Origin: Abditibacteriota bacterium
GTDB taxonomy: Bacteria; Armatimonadota; UBA5829
Reading direction: 5' to 3'
DNA length: 11,863 nucleotides
NCBI GenBank assembly: GCA_017959625.1
Contig: JAGDAG010000151.1
Coordinates: 1-11,863, forward strand
Shown: positions 7,271 through 11,863 of the stretch, piece by piece
How the letters are laid out: every line of letters begins with the position of its first letter
Numbering within the stretch: the first letter of the stretch is position 1
Program-made: the position numbers and the translations under genes
Notes under the pieces: generated by a model
Databases searched by the model: none
What the model was told of the DNA's origin: nothing
Seen by the model: only the letters and a program-made list of their open reading frames with translations

Positions 7271-7301
7271 AAAATTCCGGCTCCGCCTGCAGCGGAGCCG
7301 G
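7271..7301 (-). terminator. Intrinsic terminator of the nitroreductase gene
   Basis: A perfect 10-bp stem, CCGGCTCCGC (7277-7286) with GCGGAGCCGG (7292-7301), encloses loop CTGCA. Read on the - strand it lies just downstream of the nitroreductase stop and is followed by AATTTTG (7270-7276). The T-tract is short, so termination strength is uncertain. Confidence 0.7.
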
Positions 7302-7320
7302 GCGTATAAAGGCGGCCGGT

Positions 7321-7845
7321 TTATATTCTGTATATCCTGCCTTCTTTCCTTGCCGGCGGGGCGGGGAGAGGGCCTTTCATATAGCCCACCGCGCAGTGGC
7401 CGACGCCTTCCCATTCCCCTTCTATGCCCAGCTCTTTCAGAAGCTTTTTGTATTTGGGCATCTCGAATTCTTCCTTTGCCCTGTGTATCCAGATGCTTCC
7501 CAGGCCCAGCGAGTGGGCGGCGAGCATCAGGTTTCCCATCATCAGGCTGCCGTCGTAGATCCCGGTGGGGCAGCTCTTGTCCGCCAGCACTATGATCACC
7601 GCAGGGGCGCCGTAAAACGGATCGAAGCCCTCCTGCCAGCCTCCTATGGCCCTGTTGTCATCCGCCAGTTCGTCCCGGGTCTTTTTGTCCGTCACTTCTA
7701 TGGCTATGGCCGCCTGCCGGCCCATTCCGCTGGCGGCGTAAAGCCCGGCCTCCAGTATTTTGTCCAGGGCTTCCCTTGGGGGCATCTCCGAAGCAAAGCT
7801 GCGGATGCTCCGGCGTTCCTTCATGGCTTTCAGTATCTGTTCCAT
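7321..7845 (-). CDS. Nitroreductase-family flavoprotein
   Basis: A 174-residue cytoplasmic FMN-dependent oxidoreductase of the nitroreductase superfamily, which uses NAD(P)H to reduce nitro compounds, quinones or other acceptors. RRSIRSF (11-17) is the N-terminal FMN phosphate-binding motif. YAASGMGRQ (36-44) fits the usual substrate/FMN loop. A GSLMMGNLMLAAHSLGLGSIW segment is the characteristic central helix and strand, and GHCAVGYMKGPLP closes the fold. The length suits the short single-domain branch. The ATG is preceded by GGAGGA at good spacing, and a terminator hairpin lies just past the stop. It is transcribed divergently from the TM1266-hydG operon. Its natural substrate cannot be deduced; a redox role in an anaerobe is likely but inferred. 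Confidence 0.88.
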   Translation of the reverse strand: MEQILKAMKERRSIRSFASEMPPREALDKILEAGLYAASGMGRQAAIAIEVTDKKTRDELADDNRAIGGWQEGFDPFYGAPAVIIVLADKSCPTGIYDGSLMMGNLMLAAHSLGLGSIWIHRAKEEFEMPKYKKLLKELGIEGEWEGVGHCAVGYMKGPLPAPPARKEGRIYRI

Positions 7846-7898
7846 GTTTCATTCCTCCGGTCTTCGGTATGCCGGCTTTCTGCCGGCGCTTATATCTT

Positions 7899-7909
7899 AT
7901 TATACCACT
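7899..7909 (-). promoter_or_regulatory. Extended -10 promoter of the nitroreductase gene
   Basis: On the - strand the sequence reads AAGTGGTATAAT, giving TGG directly before TATAAT (7899-7904), an extended -10 element. A -35 at the expected distance is poor (GCCACA). The 5' leader carries a GCCGGC-TTTCT-GCCGGC hairpin (7871-7887) upstream of the GGAGGA ribosome site. Confidence 0.6.
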
Positions 7910-7981
7910 TCCGGCGGGGAATGTGGCGGAAAAGAAGCATTTTTTCCCGGAGAGCGGCGGGTGGTTTTCCCCGGCGGGATA

Positions 7982-7990
7982 TGGTATAAT
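7982..7990 (+). promoter_or_regulatory. Extended -10 promoter of the TM1266-hydG operon
   Basis: TGGTATAAT (7982-7990) is an extended -10 with a consensus TATAAT (7985-7990). The hexamer 17 bases upstream (TGGTTT) is a weak -35. Transcription from here would make a leader of just over 100 bases before the start at 8105. It mirrors the divergent promoter about 75 bases to the left. Confidence 0.6.
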
Positions 7991-8059
7991 AATAATGTGC
8001 CTGACACAAAGGAAAGCCCTGACTGAAAGGCGGCAGCAGAAAATCACCCCGGGATAAGC

Positions 8060-8088
8060 GCCGTTCCTTTCGGAACGGCATATTTTAT
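8060..8088 (+). promoter_or_regulatory. Leader hairpin before the TM1266-like gene
   Basis: A perfect 8-bp stem GCCGTTCC (8060-8067) with GGAACGGC (8072-8079) and loop TTTC is followed by an AT-rich stretch (ATATTTTATT), shortly before the ribosome site AAGGTGG (8092-8098). It could be a weak attenuator or an RNA-stability element. I do not recognise a known riboswitch in the leader (about 7997-8104). Confidence 0.45.
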
Positions 8089-8104
8089 TATAAGGTGGTT
8101 AAAA

Positions 8105-8368
8105 ATGGAAACACGCGTAGCGGTGATAAGCGTTATTCTGGACTGCGGGGATGCCGCTCCCCTTTTGAACGGACTCCTGCACGAATACAGAGACTGGATA
8201 ATAGGACGTATGGGCATACCCTACAAAGCCAAGGGAGTGTGCATAGTGAGCGTTGCCCTGGACGCCCCCCAGGACGTTATAGCGGCCCTTTCGGGAAAGA
8301 TAGGAAAGATAGAAGGCGCTTCCGTAAAGACCTCCTATTCTTCTCTGGTGACAAAGGAGGATATGTAG
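8105..8368 (+). CDS. TM1266-family iron-only hydrogenase system regulator
   Basis: An 87-residue ACT-like small cytoplasmic protein. METRVAVISVILDC at the start and the RMGIPYKAKGVCIVSVALDAP segment match the TM1266 family, which is found beside [FeFe]-hydrogenase maturation genes; its regulatory role is proposed rather than proven. No DNA-binding domain is visible, so any control is likely by ligand binding or protein contact. Ribosome site AAGGTGG lies six bases before the ATG. Its TAG stop (8366-8368) abuts the hydG ATG, and the hydG Shine-Dalgarno AAAGGAGG lies inside its last codons, indicating translational coupling. Confidence 0.85.
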   Translation: METRVAVISVILDCGDAAPLLNGLLHEYRDWIIGRMGIPYKAKGVCIVSVALDAPQDVIAALSGKIGKIEGASVKTSYSSLVTKEDM

Positions 8369-9820
8369 ATGCAGTACAGATACGATCCCGCTTCGCATAA
8401 CGCCGACGAATTCATAAACCACGGCGAGATACTGGACACCCTGGCCTGGGCGGAGGAACACAAGAACGACAGGCCTCTCATCGAGGAGATACTGGAAAAG
8501 GCCCGTCCCCGAAAGACTGCCGACGGCTGGCATTGCGGCGGCCTTTCCCACAGAGAGGCTTCGGCGCTGCTGGCCTGCGAACTTGAAGACCTGAACCAAA
8601 GGATATTTGAAACGGCGGAGGAGATAAAGCTGGCTTTTTACGGCAACAGGATAGTGATATTCGCTCCGCTGTATCTCTCCAATTACTGCGTCAACGGCTG
8701 CGTTTACTGCCCGTACCACCTGAAGAACAAGACCATCCCCCGCAAAAAGCTTACTCAGGAGGAAGTTAAGGCGGAGGTCGTCGCCCTTCAGGATATGGGG
8801 CACAAGCGCCTGGCCATAGAAGCGGGGGAGGACCCGGTGAACAACCCCCTGGAATATATCCTGGACTGCATAAACACCATATATTCGGTGAAGCACAAAA
8901 ACGGCGCCATCAGAAGGGTGAACGTGAATATCGCCGCCACCACCGTGGAGAACTATCGCAGGCTGAAGGATGCGGGCATAGGCACGTATATCCTGTTTCA
9001 GGAGACCTATCACAAGGAAAGCTATCTCAGGCTGCATCCCACGGGGCCCAAGCACGATTACAACTATCACACCGAGGCTATGGACCGCGCCATGGAGGGC
9101 GGCATAGACGACGTGGGCCTGGGGGTCCTGTTCGGGCTGGATCTGTATAAATACGAATTTGCCGGCCTGATAATGCACGCGGAGCATCTGGAGGCGGCCT
9201 TCGGGGTGGGGCCCCACACCATATCGGTGCCCCGGGTGAAAAAGGCCGACGACATAGACCCGGACGCCTTCGACAACTCCATCTCCGACGAGACCTTCGC
9301 AAAAATAGCCGCCTGCATACGCCTTGCTGTGCCCTATACGGGGATGATAATCTCCACCAGAGAGACCGAAGCGGTGCGTTCGCGGCTCCTCAGGTGCGGC
9401 GTTTCCCAGGTGAGCGGCGGTAGCCGCACCTCCGTGGGAGGCTATACCGAAGAGGAACGCCCCCACGACACCGAGCAGTTCGACGTGTCGGACCAGAGGT
9501 CTCTGGACGAGGTGGTCCGCTGGCTTATGGAAAACGGCCATATTCCTTCCTTCTGCACCGCCTGCTACCGGGAAGGCAGGACCGGCGACAGGTTCATGAG
9601 CCTCTGCAAGAAGGGGCAGATACAGAACTGCTGCCACCCCAACGCCCTTATGACCCTTACGGAGTATCTTGTGGACTACGCTTCCCCCGAAACAAAAAAA
9701 ACGGGTTATGCAATGCTGGAAGAAGAACTTGAAAAGGTGCCCTCGGAAAAGGTGCGCAAGATAGCCCTTGAAAACATAAAGGCAATAAAAAACAGCGAAA
9801 AACGGGATTTCAGGTTTTAG
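8369..9820 (+). CDS. hydG: [FeFe]-hydrogenase maturase HydG (radical SAM)
   Basis: A 483-residue radical SAM enzyme that splits L-tyrosine to p-cresol and dehydroglycine. It turns the latter into the CO and cyanide ligands carried on an iron-cysteine synthon for the H-cluster. The N-terminal radical SAM cluster motif CVNGCVYC gives C107, C111 and C114 (CX3CX2C) after the strand LYLSNY. The C-terminal auxiliary cluster motif CX2CX22C is complete: C396, C399 and C422. The motif set separates HydG from its relative ThiH, which lacks the C-terminal cluster. Length is normal for the family. The start is fixed by AAAGGAGG (8353-8360) and the preceding stop. HydE, HydF and hydrogenase subunits are not in this window, so they must lie elsewhere if the pathway works. 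Confidence 0.96.
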   Translation: MQYRYDPASHNADEFINHGEILDTLAWAEEHKNDRPLIEEILEKARPRKTADGWHCGGLSHREASALLACELEDLNQRIFETAEEIKLAFYGNRIVIFAPLYLSNYCVNGCVYCPYHLKNKTIPRKKLTQEEVKAEVVALQDMGHKRLAIEAGEDPVNNPLEYILDCINTIYSVKHKNGAIRRVNVNIAATTVENYRRLKDAGIGTYILFQETYHKESYLRLHPTGPKHDYNYHTEAMDRAMEGGIDDVGLGVLFGLDLYKYEFAGLIMHAEHLEAAFGVGPHTISVPRVKKADDIDPDAFDNSISDETFAKIAACIRLAVPYTGMIISTRETEAVRSRLLRCGVSQVSGGSRTSVGGYTEEERPHDTEQFDVSDQRSLDEVVRWLMENGHIPSFCTACYREGRTGDRFMSLCKKGQIQNCCHPNALMTLTEYLVDYASPETKKTGYAMLEEELEKVPSEKVRKIALENIKAIKNSEKRDFRF

Positions 9821-9854
9821 CTCCCCAAATATAAAAATAACCTGTGTATCGGCA

Positions 9855-9884
9855 TTGAAAACAAAGCGCATATTCTGATATAAT
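9855..9884 (+). promoter_or_regulatory. Promoter of the cobalamin riboswitch transcript
   Basis: TTGAAA (9855-9860) and TATAAT (9879-9884) with an 18-base spacer; TGA before the -10 adds an extended -10 element. Start of transcription is expected near 9891, only about ten bases before the conserved riboswitch core. Confidence 0.75.
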
Positions 9885-9890
9885 AATATC

Positions 9891-10024
9891 GGACGAATCA
9901 GGGAAGCCGGTGCAAATCCGGCGCGGTCCCGCCGCCGTGAGCAGCGACGAAAGCCAACAAGGCCACTGAGGATATCGGGAAGGCCGGCAAGTAGGTTTGA
10001 GCTGTGAGCCGGAATACCTGGCGT
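9891..10024 (+). promoter_or_regulatory. Cobalamin (B12) riboswitch aptamer
   Basis: The conserved boxes occur in the right order. GGGAAGCCGGTGCAAATCCGG (from 9901) forms the P3 hairpin GCCGG/CCGGC and the GGGA/TCCC closing helix. GCCGCCGTGAGC follows, then GCCAACAAGGCCACTG (9953-9968), CGGGAAGGC (9976-9984), and the 3' box GAGCCGGAATACCTGG (10006-10021). The 5' closing helix looks minimal (CAGG 9899-9902 with CCTG 10017-10020), since the expected transcript starts only about 8 bases earlier. An intrinsic terminator 45 bases downstream is the likely expression platform: B12 binding would be expected to stop transcription before the prepilin-type gene. Confidence 0.93.
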
Positions 10025-10068
10025 TAAATAAAAACTTCGCGGACTGGGTTTTTTGAGAGGACATATAC

Positions 10069-10098
10069 GGGTCCCCGCATATTTGCGGGGGCCTTTTT
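10069..10098 (+). terminator. Riboswitch-linked intrinsic terminator
   Basis: Arm GGTCCCCGCA (from 10070) pairs with TGCGGGGGCC (10084-10093) around a TATT loop, followed by TTTTT (10094-10098). It sits between the aptamer and the start codon at 10136, the usual place for a transcription-terminating expression platform. GCGGAC at 10039-10044 could compete for the left arm as part of an antiterminator; this is weak. Confidence 0.8.
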
Positions 10099-10135
10099 CA
10101 TACCCCGTCTGCGGCATTCAAACGAGGTATTTGTA

Positions 10136-11176
10136 ATGCTGAATCAAAAGAGAGCGGCCCTCTCTCACAAAAAGGGCTTTACCCTTATAGAGCTCCTGGT
10201 GGTGATAGCAATAATCGCCATACTTGCCGCCATCCTTTTCCCCGTATTCGCTCAGGCGCGGGAAAAAGCGAGGCAGACCCAGTGCCTTTCCAACATAAAG
10301 CAGGTCGGCACAGCCTGGCACATGTATACTCAGGATTGGGATGAGACTGCCTGCCCCACATACGATCTGGATACCTTCTCCATTTGGTGGGACGGCAAGG
10401 ACAACACCTGGGTGGACGGAAAGTTCTATTCCGACCAGGGCTTCCTGAGCCCCTATACCAAGAACGGGCATATCACAGGCTGCCCCTCCTTCAGGGGCCA
10501 GTCCTTTGACCGCCAGATAACCGGCTACGGCTACAATGTATACATAGGCGGCGACTACGGCGGCTGGGGAGACAACGGAGCGTATTATACTCCTCCCATC
10601 GCAAAGGTGGGCGCCATAGTCAAGCCTGCGGAGACTCTCCTTTTCGGCGACACAGCCTGCAATTCCGGCGGAGTCATTTACGGCAACAATACCATGTATG
10701 CCGACAATTCCATGGGCGCCTTCGGGTACCTGCATTTCAGGCACAACGACAAGGTTGCCAACGTTGTTTACGCCGACGGACACGCTGCGGGTATGAGCAA
10801 TCCCAATATCCTGGTGGATTCCAAGTTCAAGACCCTGGGCAGAGCAGAGAAAAGGCTGTATCTTCCCGATGCGGAATCATATAAAAAAAATATCCCGGAC
10901 CGAAAGGCCCGGGCTTTTTTTTGCCGTGCCATTATTCAATGGCGTATGATCCGCCTCCCGGCGTTTCGCCCGGGCTGTCGGCGCGTGGCTATGGCTGTTG
11001 CGGGTCATCTCGGCGGTTCGCCTTTGGGCGAACCGGTAAGAGATCGCTCTGCGGCGCAGGCTTTTCTCCTCGTTGTCAGCCTATATATATCACTTGGGCG
11101 CGGGAGTGTCAACGGCGCCCCTTATTGCCTGTGGTCCCCGGGCGCTCCGTTCCAATATTCGAATTCCACGGTGTAG
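10136..11176 (+). CDS. Prepilin-type (pseudopilin-like) surface protein, probable over-extended 3' end
   Basis: A type II secretion/type IV pilin-like secreted protein. HKKG|FTLIE gives the prepilin peptidase site after G14 with glutamate at +5 (E19), followed by a hydrophobic helix to about residue 35. The segment FAQAREKARQTQCLSNIKQ is typical of the large Armatimonadota/Planctomycetes-style prepilin families. Near the C-terminus, RHNDKVANVVYADGHA resembles the H-X9-DG motif but has ten residues between H203 and D214. The recognisable protein ends near residue 250. The open frame then runs through an intrinsic terminator (10883-10922) and repeat copy D to a stop at 11174-11176, so the last 95 or so residues are doubtful. 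Ribosome site CGAGGT lies about seven bases before the ATG. Expression is probably controlled by the upstream cobalamin riboswitch. Specific function unknown. Confidence 0.8.
   Translation: MLNQKRAALSHKKGFTLIELLVVIAIIAILAAILFPVFAQAREKARQTQCLSNIKQVGTAWHMYTQDWDETACPTYDLDTFSIWWDGKDNTWVDGKFYSDQGFLSPYTKNGHITGCPSFRGQSFDRQITGYGYNVYIGGDYGGWGDNGAYYTPPIAKVGAIVKPAETLLFGDTACNSGGVIYGNNTMYADNSMGAFGYLHFRHNDKVANVVYADGHAAGMSNPNILVDSKFKTLGRAEKRLYLPDAESYKKNIPDRKARAFFCRAIIQWRMIRLPAFRPGCRRVAMAVAGHLGGSPLGEPVRDRSAAQAFLLVVSLYISLGRGSVNGAPYCLWSPGAPFQYSNSTV
10883..10922. terminator. Bidirectional intrinsic terminator between convergent genes
   Basis: Arm CCCGGACC (10894-10901), loop GAAA, arm GGCCCGGG (10906-10913) with one A-C mismatch. 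It has eight T after it (10915-10922) and eight A before it (10883-10890), so it can work on both strands. It lies between the end of the recognisable prepilin domain and the convergent - strand gene, but inside the formal prepilin reading frame. Confidence 0.85.
10997..11045 (+). repeat. Palindromic interspersed repeat, copy D (+ orientation, 3' truncated)
   Basis: The first 22 bases (10997-11018) equal those of copy A. The hairpin then differs: CGGTTCGCC (11014-11022), loop TTTG, GGCGAACCG (11027-11035), followed by the shared GTAAGAGATC. The lower stem ATCTC/GAGAT is kept (11007-11011, 11040-11044). The outer AGAAGTTGC end found in A, B and C is missing. The rest of the spacer between the bidirectional terminator and the convergent gene shows no gene or further recognisable element. 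Confidence 0.85.
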
Positions 11177-11863
11177 GTCCTGCCTTTTTTGTGCTTTCCG
11201 AAGTCCACGTCGCACACCACGTATTCGTTGGCGCCGGCAAGGTCGGTAAAGGTGACGGAGGCTTTGCCCGGGCTCGTCAGGGTGAAGCCCCTGTTCATAA
11301 GGGGATTGTCGTCGCAGGTCTTCCCCTCTCCGGGGTTGCGGTTGTATATCTCCAGGCGCAGGGGCCTTTCCGGGAAGGTCTTCGACACGGTCTCCGGGTT
11401 GGTTTCCGACCAGGCGAAAACCTCCTTCCCCAGGGCTGCGAACACATTGCGTTCCTGCCCCGCGGAGCGGGGGTCGGGCACCTTTTCCGAGGCCTCCTCC
11501 GGGTCTGCCAGGTCCCAGCCCTGATGGAAATACGGGCACAGCCTCAGATGCATGTTCTGCCCAACGGCGTCCTTTCCGCTGGCTTCCAGGGTTATTATAT
11601 GCTTCGGCCCTTTCAGGGTGTGGACGTATTTCAGGCGTATGTCCGTGCCCTCTGCGGGAGCGGTCATCTCCTTGGTCCAGGTGACCTCTTCGCCGGATAT
11701 CCGGCGCACACGGCTGAATTCGCCGGGGACGAACATATATTTTTTGTAGTCGTCTCCCATATAACAGGTGAAGCCGCGCTCTTTGCATTCCTCCGCCTTA
11801 TAGGCGGTGTAGTAGGGGATGCCCTTTATGTCCGTGAGGGTCTCCGAGGGGCTCCAGAATATG
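11122..11863 (-). CDS. Protein of unknown function, N-terminus beyond the window
   Basis: The frame is open from the right edge (11863) to a TAA at 11122-11124, about 246 residues. The true start is not in the window: an internal methionine (codon 11758-11760) is preceded in frame by 34 uninterrupted codons beginning IFWSPSETLTDIKGIPYY and lacks a convincing ribosome site. Composition is that of a soluble, probably beta-rich protein, with alternating strands such as HIITLEASG and TYTVEFEYWNG. RLCPYFHQGWDLADP is its most distinctive segment. I do not recognise a family. It could be the C-terminal part of a secreted or carbohydrate-related protein, judging only from the neighbourhood. It converges on the prepilin-type gene, with a bidirectional terminator between them. 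Confidence 0.7.
   Translation of the reverse strand, partial: IFWSPSETLTDIKGIPYYTAYKAEECKERGFTCYMGDDYKKYMFVPGEFSRVRRISGEEVTWTKEMTAPAEGTDIRLKYVHTLKGPKHIITLEASGKDAVGQNMHLRLCPYFHQGWDLADPEEASEKVPDPRSAGQERNVFAALGKEVFAWSETNPETVSKTFPERPLRLEIYNRNPGEGKTCDDNPLMNRGFTLTSPGKASVTFTDLAGANEYVVCDVDFGKHKKGRTYTVEFEYWNGAPGDHRQ

Noticed and set aside
6653..7414. A 253-codon - strand frame covering the repeat region
   Set aside because: It spans the palindromic repeats, the terminator and parts of two real genes; composition is Arg/Ser-rich and no motif is seen.
7997..8104. Known riboswitch class in the TM1266-hydG leader
   Set aside because: I compared the leader from memory with THF, fluoride and yybP-ykoY-type elements and found no matching conserved core; only a simple hairpin can be supported.
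8099..10117. A 672-codon open frame on the - strand opposite hydG and the riboswitch
   Set aside because: It has the same codon-alignment effect as the GH116 antisense frame. It also runs through the riboswitch and promoter, and matches no recognisable protein.
11090..11788. An alternative - strand frame starting ATGCAAAGAGCG after a GGAGGA
   Set aside because: The GGAGGA is immediately next to the ATG, too close to serve as a ribosome site. The translation is Arg/Gly/Pro-rich, while the 11122-11863 frame has normal protein composition and is open to the window edge.

Overview
The window looks like chromosomal DNA from an anaerobic, saccharolytic bacterium. The best taxonomic hint is the secreted prepilin-type protein at 10136. 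Its N-terminal signature (FTLIELLVVIAIIAILAAIL, then a FPVFAQAREKARQ-type segment and a YTQDWDE-like segment) is the style abundant in Armatimonadota and related heterotrophs. An Armatimonadota- or Abditibacteriota-like source is my inference and is not proven. Anaerobic hydrogen metabolism is indicated by hydG, a maturase of [FeFe]-hydrogenase. The DNA is fairly GC-rich, uses many ATA isoleucine codons, and has clear TATAAT-type promoters.

Left part (4-6505, + strand). A secreted clan GH-A glycoside hydrolase is followed by two tandem tRNA-Gly genes (anticodons TCC and CCC) behind a consensus promoter. A tRNA terminator comes next, then a large secreted GH116/DUF608-type glycosidase with PA14-like and CBM6-like C-terminal modules. 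Ten bases later comes a COG0701-type metal permease carrying a very cysteine-rich central insertion.

Middle part (6506-7320). A small GIY-YIG nuclease gene, richer in A+T than its surroundings at its 5' end, is bracketed by copies of a palindromic interspersed repeat: one copy upstream in + orientation and two downstream in - orientation. A fourth, shorter copy lies at 10997-11045. The hairpin stems of the copies differ in sequence but stay self-complementary. This nuclease/repeat unit is the most interesting feature of the window.

Right part (7321-11863). A nitroreductase-family gene (-) is divergent from a two-gene operon (+) encoding a TM1266-type hydrogenase-system regulator and HydG. 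Both sides of the divergent spacer carry extended -10 promoters. A promoter then drives a cobalamin riboswitch with a downstream intrinsic terminator, placed in front of the prepilin-type gene. That pairing is unusual. The prepilin reading frame has no stop before its own apparent transcription terminator and runs on through the fourth repeat copy. A convergent - strand gene, incomplete at the right edge, encodes an unrecognised protein.

Together the genes suggest polysaccharide breakdown at the cell surface (two secreted glycosidases) and hydrogen-evolving fermentation (HydG), with metal export, a B12-responsive surface protein and a mobile repeat/nuclease element added. Only the GH116-permease and TM1266-hydG pairs show operon-like spacing.
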